Assembly (NCBI RefSeq): GCF_002796605.1
Contig: NZ_CP024923.1
Span: 3,479,501 to 3,543,500 of the forward strand
Source: Sphingomonas psychrotolerans
GTDB taxonomy: Bacteria; Pseudomonadota; Alphaproteobacteria; Sphingomonadales; Sphingomonadaceae
Direction: 5' to 3'
Length of the DNA: 64,000 nt
Shown: positions 56,166 through 64,000 of the stretch, one piece after another
How positions within the stretch are numbered: position 1 is the first letter of the stretch
How the letters are laid out: every line of letters begins with the position of its first letter
Translations under genes and position numbers: made by a program
The notes under the pieces: model-generated
What the model was told of the DNA's origin: nothing
Database searches by the model: none
The model's input: only the letters and a program-made list of their open reading frames with translations

Positions 56166-56960
56166 ATGAAGATTGCGCAGGGACAGGATGTGGCGGGCAG
56201 GATTGCGCGCGCTGGGCTTGACGAGGGCGCACTCGTCGTCCGCAAACTGCTCGATCGCTCCACGCATGGTGCGGTGGAACTCCCGCGACCGCCGCTCGAT
56301 GAATTGCCGTACCATGCACTGGTGCGTGCGCTGCTCGCGCGGCCCGGGTTCAAGCTCGACTTCAATCGTCTCGAGCCCGATGCCGCGCTCGCGCTGGTTT
56401 CCGATCGGCTGCTCGGCGTCGGCGCCTTCGTCCATGAGCGTGCGCTGCTCGCACAGGACATTGCGGCATTAGCCGATTTAACCAGCGGCCTGGTGAATGC
56501 CCGCGCTTCGGTGTCGATCCGCACCTATTTCGCGCCGGGAGATCTGGTGTGGCACGTCGATCGGGTCAATGAAGCGGTCGCCTTCCGGCTGGTATGGCCG
56601 ATAGGGCGCCCGGCGGGCATGCACGTGACGCCGGCGGACAATATCCACCCCGAGATTTACCGCGCTTATATGCAGCGCGAATATCCGCTGTTGTGTGCGC
56701 TCGACACCCGTGTCCTGCGAACCGGCGTGCCGGTCGAGGCGTTGTGGGCGCATCGCCCGGTCCAGCTCGCGGCGATGGTTTCGGGGCGCTTCCGGTTTGT
56801 GCGCGACCCGGAATCCGAGCGCGAAGTGACGCCGGGCGCCGCCAGTATCCACCGCGTGCAGACGCCGGGGCAGTCGGGGGCCTGGCATCGTTCTTCCTGG
56901 GCCAATCGGCACGTGCCCGGACTGCAGATCGTGATCACTGCCGCCGCGGATCCGTGCTGA
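56166..56960 (+). CDS. unknown protein with HxD motif
   Basis: Predicted 264 aa, no signal peptide or membrane helix. A beta-rich C-terminal half carries SIRTYFAPGDLVWHVDRVNE, an H-x-D motif as used by iron-dependent dioxygenases and DUF1826-like proteins, followed by VAFRLVWPIGRPAGMHV. A distant second His for a metal site could be in the GAWHRSSWANRH segment. I do not recognise the family with confidence. It is coupled by TGATG to the degenerate aldo/keto-reductase gene, so the two likely work together. Confidence 0.75.
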   Translation: MKIAQGQDVAGRIARAGLDEGALVVRKLLDRSTHGAVELPRPPLDELPYHALVRALLARPGFKLDFNRLEPDAALALVSDRLLGVGAFVHERALLAQDIAALADLTSGLVNARASVSIRTYFAPGDLVWHVDRVNEAVAFRLVWPIGRPAGMHVTPADNIHPEIYRAYMQREYPLLCALDTRVLRTGVPVEALWAHRPVQLAAMVSGRFRFVRDPESEREVTPGAASIHRVQTPGQSGAWHRSSWANRHVPGLQIVITAAADPC

Positions 56961-57880
56961 TGCGCTTTCGCAAGCTCGGGCGCGCCGGCCTCGATCTGTC
57001 GGAACTGGCCATCGGCGTGTCGGCGGGGGACCCGGGCGACACCGCCGCCGCCATTGCTTCGGCTTTCGACCTCGGCGTCAACACCGTGACCATCTGCGCG
57101 GGCGACCGGGAAGCTGCCGGACTCCTCGCTGGAACGGGCGGGATCCGCGCCGTGCATGTCTGCGCCACGGCGACGTCGCGCGTTCCTTTCGACTTGCCGT
57201 CGCCGCATGTGCCGGCGTGGCAGGCCTATCCCGGCAGCCATTTGCGTGCCGAGGCCGAAGCACTGCTGGGCAGGCTCGGGATCGAGCGGCTGGCGCTGGT
57301 GCAATTGCCCGCCTGGTGCCCCGAATGGCTGCACGAGGGCGACTGGCTCGAGACGCTCGTTCGGCTCCGGGACGAAGGGAAGATCGCCGGCTTCGGGGTT
57401 TCGCTGTTCGATCATGACCTGGACGCGGCGCTGGAGGCCGTCGCCAGCGGCCTGATCGACGCGGTGCAGCTGATGTACAATATCTTCGATCAGGGAGCCG
57501 CCGCGGCGTTGCTGCCCCTGTGCGAGAAGCACAATGTCGGGGTCGTCGTACGATCCCCGCTTTATTATGGTGCGATCACGCCGGCTTTCGCTCGGACACC
57601 CGCCTTCCCGGATGGCGATTGGCGCAGCGGCTATTTCTTCGACGAACATCGCTGCGAGACGGCGGAGCGAGTGCGGCAGCTGGAGGGGCTGGTGGCCCCG
57701 CCCGATCGCTCGGTGACCGACATGGCGCTACGCTTCTGCCTGTCGCACCCTGCCGTCTCGACGGTGGCGGTGGGCATGCACCAGCGCATGCATCTCGAGG
57801 CCAATCTGCGCGCGATCGAGCAGGGACCGCTCGAGGCCGACCGGCATGCGGCGCTGGCGCAGCATAAATGGCTGTGTTGA
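56960..57880 (+). CDS. aldo/keto reductase-fold protein lacking the usual catalytic tetrad
   Basis: Predicted 306 aa. The barrel is recognisable from FRKLGRAGLDLSELAIGV at the start, GLIDAVQLMYNIFDQGAAAALLP and the coenzyme-side VTDMALRFCLSHPAVSTVAVG at the end. The four usual active-site positions are changed: Asp in DTA is T44, Tyr is D49, Lys is about A71, and His is P117 (LVQLPAW). It may therefore be a non-reductase relative or a binding protein. It starts inside the stop of the HxD protein gene. Confidence 0.82.
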   Translation: MRFRKLGRAGLDLSELAIGVSAGDPGDTAAAIASAFDLGVNTVTICAGDREAAGLLAGTGGIRAVHVCATATSRVPFDLPSPHVPAWQAYPGSHLRAEAEALLGRLGIERLALVQLPAWCPEWLHEGDWLETLVRLRDEGKIAGFGVSLFDHDLDAALEAVASGLIDAVQLMYNIFDQGAAAALLPLCEKHNVGVVVRSPLYYGAITPAFARTPAFPDGDWRSGYFFDEHRCETAERVRQLEGLVAPPDRSVTDMALRFCLSHPAVSTVAVGMHQRMHLEANLRAIEQGPLEADRHAALAQHKWLC

Positions 57881-58009
57881 CCGGCCTGCAGCCGCGGGTA
57901 GGGGGAAGCGTGCCTAATTATCGGGCAGCCTATCGGGTCTGCACGAAATTTGCCCGCCTACGAGAAAGGATTGCGCTGCGACGCGGCGAAAATACGCGGA
58001 ATTGGCGGC

Positions 58010-58025
58010 TGGCACGGCACTTGCT
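58010..58025 (+). promoter_or_regulatory. sigma-54 promoter of glnK-amtB
   Basis: TGGCACGGCACTTGCT matches the sigma-54 consensus TGGCAC-N5-TTGCW exactly, with the GG (-24) and GC (-12) pairs spaced correctly. It lies 38 bases before the glnK ATG. RpoN control with an activator such as NtrC, in response to nitrogen limitation, is the expected regulation. Confidence 0.92.
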
Positions 58026-58062
58026 GAGCGTCCCCCGGGGTTAACCGCCAAGAGGGGGCGAC

Positions 58063-58401
58063 ATGAAGCTCATCATCGCCATCATAAAACCGTTCAAGCT
58101 CGACGAGGTACGCGAGGCGCTCACGCAAGTGGGGATCGCCGGCATGACCGTCACCGAGGTCAAGGGTTTCGGTCGCCAGAAGGGCCAGACCGAGATCTAT
58201 CGCGGCGCCGAGTACAGCACCAACATGGTGCCCAAGATCAAGCTCGAGATCGCCTGCGGCACCGACATCGTCGACCGCGCGGTCGAGGCGATCCAGGCCG
58301 CGGCCAGCACCGGCGCGATCGGCGACGGCAAGATTTTCGTCCTCGATCTCGGCCAGGCGGTGCGCATCCGCACGGGCGAGACCGACGAGACGGCGCTGTG
58401 A
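58063..58401 (+). CDS. glnK: PII nitrogen regulatory protein
   Basis: Predicted 112 aa, the exact family length. The T-loop carries Y51 (RGAEYSTNMVPKIK), the usual uridylylation site, and the C-terminal signature is GDGKIFVLDLGQAVRIRTGE. It senses 2-oxoglutarate and ATP/ADP and gates the ammonium channel encoded next. GAGGGGGCGAC precedes the ATG. It is driven by the sigma-54 promoter and coupled to amtB. Confidence 0.96.
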   Translation: MKLIIAIIKPFKLDEVREALTQVGIAGMTVTEVKGFGRQKGQTEIYRGAEYSTNMVPKIKLEIACGTDIVDRAVEAIQAAASTGAIGDGKIFVLDLGQAVRIRTGETDETAL

Positions 58402-58415
58402 TGAAGGGGGTCCAG

Positions 58416-59825
58416 ATGAAGACAGGAATGAAACTGGCCGCGGGGGCGGGGCTCGCCCTGTTCGCGGCAGCACCCGCATGGGCGCAGGACGCCGCGGCGA
58501 CGGTCGTGCCGACCGACGCGATGGTCAACAAGGGCGACGTCGCGTGGATGCTCGTTTCGACGGCGTTCGTGCTGATGATGTCGGTGCCGGGCCTCGCGCT
58601 CTTCTATGGCGGCCTCGTCCGCACCAAGAACATGCTGTCGGTGCTGATGCAGGTGCTGACCATCGTCTGCGTCGCAGGCATCGTCTGGTGCGCCTGGGGC
58701 TATTCGATGGCGTTCACCAACGGCGGCAGCCTCAACAGCTTCGTGGGAGGTTTCTCCAAGGTGCTGCTCAAGGGCGTCGACGCGAACACCTTCGCGGCGA
58801 CCTTCTCGAACGGCGTCTATCTGCCGGAGACGGTGTTCATCGTCTTCCAGATGACCTTCGCGATGATCACCCCCGCGCTGATCGTGGGTGCGTTCGCCGA
58901 GCGGGTGAAGTTCACTCCGCTGATCATCTTTGTCGTCGCCTGGCTGACCCTGGTCTATTTCCCGATGGCGCACATGGTGTGGTATTGGGCGGGCCCGGAC
59001 TTCCTGGCCGCCAACCCCTCCGACGCCGGCTATCTGTGGAACATGGGCGCGCTCGACTTTGCCGGCGGCACCGTCGTCCACATCAATGCGGGTATCGCCG
59101 GCCTCGTCGGCTGCCTCGTGATCGGCAAGCGCACCGGCTACAAGACCGACCCGATGCCGCCGCACTCGCTGACCATGACGATGATCGGCGCGGCTCTGCT
59201 GTGGGTGGGCTGGTTCGGCTTCAACGCCGGCTCCAACCTCGAAGCCAACAAGTTCGCCGCACTCGCCTTCATCAATACGATGACCGCCACCGCCGCGGCG
59301 GGCGCGATGTGGGCGATCATCGAGCAGATCATCCACAAGAAGCCGTCGCTTCTCGGCGCGGCCTCGGGTGTCGTGGCGGGCCTCGTCGCGATCACACCGG
59401 CCGCCGGCCTGATCCATCCGATGACCGCGATCGTCCTCGGCGCAGTGGCCTCGCTCGTGTGCTTCTTCTTCGTCACCACCGTGAAGAACAAGTTCAAGTA
59501 TGACGACACGCTCGACGTGTTCGGCATCCACTGCGTCGGCGGGATCATCGGTGCGATCGGCACCGGCATCCTCGCCTCGCCCGATCTGGGCGGCCAGGGC
59601 GTGCTCAACTTCACGGTCATCCCGGTCGCTGCGGGCGAGTTCAACATGGCCGCGCAGGTCCTGACCCAAGCCAAGGCGGTCGGCGTGACCTTGCTGCTCT
59701 CGGGCGGGGTCTCGGCGATCCTGTTCCTCGCGCTCAAGCACACCATCGGCCTTCGTCCGAGCGTAGAAGTCGAGCTCGAAGGGCTCGACATCAACGAGCA
59801 TGGCGAACGCGCCTATAATTACTGA
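58416..59825 (+). CDS. amtB: ammonium transporter
   Basis: Predicted 469 aa with a cleavable signal (GLALFAAAPAWAQ) and eleven membrane helices. It has SVPGLALFYGGLVRTKNMLS, MTFAMITPALIVGAFAERVKF, GGTVVHINAGIAGLVG (first pore His) and LDVFGIHCVGGIIGAIGTG (second pore His). It conducts ammonium and is blocked by GlnK. The ATG at 58416 follows AAGGGGG; an alternative ATG at 58401 overlaps the glnK stop. Two hairpins end the operon. Confidence 0.95.
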   Translation: MKTGMKLAAGAGLALFAAAPAWAQDAAATVVPTDAMVNKGDVAWMLVSTAFVLMMSVPGLALFYGGLVRTKNMLSVLMQVLTIVCVAGIVWCAWGYSMAFTNGGSLNSFVGGFSKVLLKGVDANTFAATFSNGVYLPETVFIVFQMTFAMITPALIVGAFAERVKFTPLIIFVVAWLTLVYFPMAHMVWYWAGPDFLAANPSDAGYLWNMGALDFAGGTVVHINAGIAGLVGCLVIGKRTGYKTDPMPPHSLTMTMIGAALLWVGWFGFNAGSNLEANKFAALAFINTMTATAAAGAMWAIIEQIIHKKPSLLGAASGVVAGLVAITPAAGLIHPMTAIVLGAVASLVCFFFVTTVKNKFKYDDTLDVFGIHCVGGIIGAIGTGILASPDLGGQGVLNFTVIPVAAGEFNMAAQVLTQAKAVGVTLLLSGGVSAILFLALKHTIGLRPSVEVELEGLDINEHGERAYNY

Positions 59826-59832
59826 CGAGATC

Positions 59833-59862
59833 GGGCGCCGCGCCTCTTACGGCGCGGCGCCC
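59833..59862 (+). terminator. first hairpin after amtB
   Basis: A perfect 12-bp GC stem, GGGCGCCGCGCC (59833-59844) with GGCGCGGCGCCC (59851-59862) and a 6-base loop, starts eight bases after the stop. There is no T-run, so it may stabilise the mRNA end rather than terminate. Confidence 0.65.
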
Positions 59863-59888
59863 TAACCAGGTTCCTCCTGCGGACGACT

Positions 59889-59926
59889 GGGCCGGTGGTT
59901 TTCGAACCGCCGGCCCTCTTTTTCGC
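59889..59926 (+). terminator. intrinsic terminator with UUCG tetraloop
   Basis: A 12-bp stem with one G-U pair, GGGCCGGTGGTT (59889-59900) and AACCGCCGGCCC (59905-59916), closes a TTCG tetraloop and is followed by TCTTTTTC. This is a strong end to the glnK-amtB transcript. Confidence 0.9.
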
Positions 59927-60431
59927 CGGCCGATGCAGTTGACTCGCGGTTGACTCGGGGTCCGGCATTTCGATCCCCCCGCAGAACCAGGTCAACCGGG
60001 GTCTCGGCCTGGAAATGGCTTATTTCACAAAGACTTGTCGGATGATCAGGTGCGAAGGCGGTGCGTCAACCAACCAAAGGGTTGGTTGACTTGGTTGACT
60101 CGAAACGCGTTTTTGTCGGGCGCGAGTCAAGCCATCGAGGCAGCGCCGTCGCGCGCGGATATGGTGCAATCACGGTGTCAAAGAGCGGCGGAGCGCGGAG
60201 GCCCGCAGCGTTAGCCAAGCAGGCGAAATCCTACATTGCAAGTGCGGATCCGGCCCGGGAGGTGCCAGGCGTGAGCCCGCAACGGGAACGTCGGCTAACG
60301 CCCCAAAGTCGGTTGTTCAGCCGGCGAGACTCATCTCCCGAAAGCTGACGTTTGTTAATCGCTGGGGACGACGACCGCTAACGCCCCCAATCAGCCACCC
60401 CGCGGCACCAAGTTACAACCCGGTTGCAGAC

Positions 60432-60608
60432 ATGCTGCGGCTGCCCCAGAAAGTGCTGATGGGCTGGATCGCAGAGTTCGTCATTCAAGGATTTTGGGAA
60501 GGTATCGTAGAGCTAGCTTATCGAAAATGGGGCTGGTTTGGCGGAATCATCGCTTTCCTCTCGCCTTTCGTGGCGGTTGCGTCCGTTGTGTGGCTGCTGG
60601 TCCGCTAA
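60432..60608 (+). CDS. 58 aa putative single-pass membrane peptide
   Basis: An ATG-to-TAA frame encodes an amphipathic N-terminal half (AEFVIQGFWEGIVELAYRKW) and a strong hydrophobic helix (GGIIAFLSPFVAVASVVWLLV) ending in Arg. Such architecture is unlikely by chance in GC-rich DNA and resembles small membrane proteins of unknown role. No good Shine-Dalgarno is seen before the ATG; a second ATG at codon 10 is possible. It lies alone in the gene-poor stretch. Confidence 0.45.
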   Translation: MLRLPQKVLMGWIAEFVIQGFWEGIVELAYRKWGWFGGIIAFLSPFVAVASVVWLLVR

Positions 60609-60722
60609 CGCTCAATTTTCTTCCGTTCAGACAGCTCAGGCTAGATCCTAAGAGCCGCCATTTGTTCAAGCTGGGATGGTTGAACATGCAGAGTGCGCGG
60701 CGCTTCGGCGCCATACGGTTCG

Positions 60723-61085
60723 CTATCTTCCCGTCGCACGTTTCTCTCGGCGGCGCGCCAAGAGAGTTGCATCCGCCTCGTCGGACGATGGTAGCGGTCG
60801 CCCCGTTCTCATTTGATGGAACGCGCCACAGTTATCGTCCGGGCAGCCGCACGGAACGGTATCCACATGGTATTTTGGTCCATCGCTACGCGCCTGCAGG
60901 CTGTTCATCTTCTCTTCGCTTTTGATCGTATCGATGATCGCGCCGCGCCTAAGAAACTTGCCAGCCATGTTGTCCCAATCGATTGAGAGCGAATCCCCGA
61001 GTGCTTGTTCTACGGTTGACGACGGCGGGTTTCCACCGACCACAACCGAAAGCTGCTGGTCTGCAATCCACCCACTTTCGGCCAA
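60723..61085 (-). CDS. doubtful hypothetical protein with CGCPDDNCG motif
   Basis: An open frame of 120 codons on the minus strand contains a Cys cluster PCGCPDDNCGAFH that could bind a metal. The listed start is TTG; internal ATGs at codons 40 and 60 would give shorter products of 81 and 61 aa. There is no family match and no clear ribosome-binding site. It could be a remnant of a gene or chance. Confidence 0.25.
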   Translation of the reverse strand: MAESGWIADQQLSVVVGGNPPSSTVEQALGDSLSIDWDNMAGKFLRRGAIIDTIKSEEKMNSLQARSDGPKYHVDTVPCGCPDDNCGAFHQMRTGRPLPSSDEADATLLARRREKRATGR

Positions 61086-62631
61086 TCGCGACTATCAATC
61101 CACGGCCTGCCTCACGCGCCCGCCTCCGCAAGGAACGCCGCGCAGCGCTCACCGATCATGATGCTCGGGGCATTGGTGTTGCCGCCGATCAGCCGCGGCA
61201 TCACCGAGGCGTCCGCAATGTAGAGACCGTCGACTCCGCGAACCTTGAGCCGCGGATCGACGACGGCATCCGCATCCGATCCCATCCGTGCCGTGCCGAC
61301 GGGGTGATAGACCGTGTCGGCGCGCGCGCGGATCAGGCGCTCGAGCGCGGCATCGTTGGCGAGATCGATCGGATAACGGTCGCGGCCTGCATAGCCGGCA
61401 AGCGGCGGAGTCCCGAGGATGCGGTACATCGCGCGAACCCCGGCTTTGAGCACCGCCATGTCGCGCGGGTCCGACAGAAAGTTCGGATCGATCAGCGGCG
61501 GCGAATGCACATCGGGCGACTGGAGCCGGACGGTGCCCCGGCTCTCGGGCCGAAGCACGCAGGTGTGGCAGCTATAGCCGTGCCCCTTGAGCTTGGTACG
61601 GCCATGATCCTCGACGATCGCGATCAGAAAGTGGAGCTGGACGTCGGGGCGCGCGCCGGCGAGTTCGGTGCGCAGGAACCCGCCTGCCTCGGCATAAGGC
61701 GAGGTCATCCCGCCGCGGCGGGTGAATAGCCATTGCACGAGCGCCCCGAGCGATTTGAGCGTCCCCATCGGCGAACGGCCGAGGAAGAAGCTGCCCTCGG
61801 TCTCGAACGCCGCGACATAGTCGATATGGTCCTGGAGGTCCGAGCCGACCGCGGGGCGATCGACCTGCACCGAAAGGCCCATCTCGGCGAGGTGCGCGCC
61901 AGGGCCGATTCCCGACAGCATCAGCAATTGCGGAGTCTGGAAAGCGCCGGCGGCGAGCACGACGGCGCGGCGCGCCCGGATCTCGCGCGACTGCCCGCCT
62001 TGCCGGTACGCGACGCCCCAGGCGCGGCCTTTCTCGAACAGGATGCGCTCGACCATTGCGTCGCAGACGATCTCCAGATTGTCGCGCCGCTTCGCGTCCG
62101 ACAGATAGGCGCGCGACGCCGTCCAGCGCTCGCCGCCTTTCTGGGTCACCTGATAGAGGCCGACGCCGTCCTGCCGTGCGCCATTGAAATCGCGGTTGAC
62201 CGGGATCTGCAGCCGCGACGCCGCCTCGATGAACGCGCGCGATCCCGGATGGGCGAAATCCTGGTCGCTGACCCAGAGCGGACCGTCGTCGCCGTGGAAT
62301 TCGTCCGAACCCCGGACATTATGCTCCGAGCGGCGGAACCACGGCAGCACGTCGTCCCAGCCCCAGCCGGTGCAGCCGAGATCTCGCCACTCGTCATAAT
62401 CCTGACGGTGGCCGCGGATGTAGAGCATCGCGTTGATCGCGCTCGATCCGCCCAGACCCTTGCCGCGCGGCTGGTAGCCGCGGCGGCCGTTCAGGCCGGC
62501 TTGCGGCACCGTCTCGAAGCGCCAGTTGGTCTTGTCGGTCTGGAAGGGCATCATGCCGGGCATGATCGTCTTGAGGCTGGTGTTGCGCCCGCCTGCCTCG
62601 AGGACCGCGACTGTGTATTTGCCGCCTTCGC

Positions 62632-63591
<960 letters not shown>

Positions 63592-63601
63592 GCCGGCGTA
63601 C

Positions 63602-63991
63602 TTACATGATTGTAAGTTGTGCTTCCAGCCTGTCGACGTCCTCGGGAAGCACACCGTACAACAGCACCGGGCCGAACATCCGCTCGCCGGTCTCGATCGT
63701 CACCCCTTCGGGCGCGGAACGCCGCCACAGCGGCCGGCCCAGCCGGCGTACCGCGACCTTGGCGCCATGGCGCTTGAGCAATGCGATGCCGTCTCTGCCG
63801 AGCACCAGCGCCGCCGCGCCGTTGGTGCCAACCAGAGCGGCGCGCGGGGCGAAATCGCCCAATGCCTCCTCAGCCATGCGCTTCGCGGTTTCGGCATCGG
63901 CGATGCGGCTCTCGCCCAGCTTGAGCAGCCGCGCGATCCACGCGAGCAGCACGACCGCGACGAGCGAACCGCCGAGCTGGGTCCAGTTCAT
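63602..63991 (-). CDS. small membrane-anchored protein, unknown function
   Basis: Predicted 129 aa with one N-terminal hydrophobic helix (QLGGSLVAVVLLAWIARLL). A cytoplasmic or periplasmic domain follows, with RAALVGTNGAAALVLGRDG and FGPVLLYGVLPEDVDRLEAQL. I do not recognise the family. It starts a few bases from the window edge and precedes the hydroxylase gene by 10 bases, so it may be part of a lipid-modification operon. Confidence 0.7.
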   Translation of the reverse strand: MNWTQLGGSLVAVVLLAWIARLLKLGESRIADAETAKRMAEEALGDFAPRAALVGTNGAAALVLGRDGIALLKRHGAKVAVRRLGRPLWRRSAPEGVTIETGERMFGPVLLYGVLPEDVDRLEAQLTIM

Positions 63992-64000
63992 GCGCGTCCG

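Larger units (their letters stand above)
59927..61111. other. gene-poor, repeat-bearing stretch of about 1.2 kb
   Basis: Unlike the rest of the window, this stretch has no recognisable gene family. It carries several GTTGACT units: at 59938-59956 on the plus strand and clustered at 60081-60101, with an inverted copy nearby. It also has CTAACGC motifs near 60296, 60379 and 60605, which resemble a short sphingomonad intergenic repeat. Parts around 60480-60950 look less GC-rich than the flanks. It may be decayed or acquired DNA. One plausible small membrane peptide is listed separately. Confidence 0.55.

Noticed and set aside
57940..57956. Possible NtrC enhancer site upstream of glnK
   Set aside because: The left half TGCAC fits but the right half does not, so it cannot be called from sequence.
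60061..60348. 95-codon plus-strand frame in the gene-poor stretch
   Set aside because: Begins inside repeated GTTGACT sequence, has no start signal and an Arg/Ser-rich non-globular product.
60494..60925. 143-codon plus-strand frame in the gene-poor stretch
   Set aside because: Overlaps the more convincing 58 aa frame and has random-looking composition.

Overview
The window is GC-rich, densely packed DNA that reads like the chromosome of a Sphingomonas-type alphaproteobacterium. The evidence is the aa3 oxidase order coxB-coxA-small ORF-ctaB-46 aa peptide-ctaG-coxC-DUF983-SURF1-thrC, the Caulobacter/Xanthomonas-type TonB receptor, the many ATGA/TGATG stop-start overlaps, and GC-rich inverted repeats of a kind common in sphingomonads. 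No rRNA, tRNA, CRISPR array, transposase or phage gene was recognised.

Layout. 1-3762 (minus): three tandem secreted M28 zinc peptidases, the third cut by the window edge. 3873-7033 (plus): aminopeptidase N and an O6-alkylguanine repair protein. 7218-12627: a glycan island with a membrane glycosyltransferase, two GT4-type glycosyltransferases, a DUF2141 protein and a polytopic membrane protein. 12672-19423 (minus): pyrE, pdxJ, a 93 aa membrane protein, acpS, lepB, an AI-2E-type permease, maiA and a TonB receptor, with almost every junction overlapping. 19582-28846 (plus): cytochrome c oxidase structural and assembly genes, then thrC and a methyltransferase. 28843-31577: ccmBA, a small zincin, a pterin dehydratase and an SDR. 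31629-34065: a betaine/choline-type ABC importer whose two genes are separated by a large palindromic repeat.

34110-44238: a sugar region with a GH3 glucosidase, aldose epimerase, NTF2-like protein, 2,5-dioxovalerate-type dehydrogenase, FCD-type GntR regulator and a trypsin-like autotransporter. Two near-identical LacI-type operator palindromes precede the GH3 and dehydrogenase genes and suggest one regulon. 44282-48915: a truncated haemoglobin, small membrane proteins, a PD40-repeat protein, an internally duplicated Tat-exported protein and a divergent LysR regulator. 48912-57880: a divergent carbohydrate-uptake-like locus with a GH2 enzyme against a 1231 aa TonB receptor. After a terminator it is followed by a coupled pair: an unknown HxD protein and an aldo/keto-reductase-fold protein that lacks all four usual catalytic residues. 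58010-59925: glnK-amtB behind a perfect sigma-54 promoter and closed by two hairpins. 59927-61111 is an unusual gene-poor stretch with short repeats and one plausible 58 aa membrane peptide. 61112-63991 (minus): a small membrane-anchored protein, a sterol-desaturase-type hydroxylase and a GMC oxidoreductase.

The best candidates for something new are the HxD/AKR pair, the gene-poor stretch with its small peptide, the duplicated Tat protein under the LysR gene, the shared operator pair, and the palindromic repeat that supplies a ribosome-binding site inside an ABC operon. Functions are inferred from motifs and family knowledge; no database search was possible.
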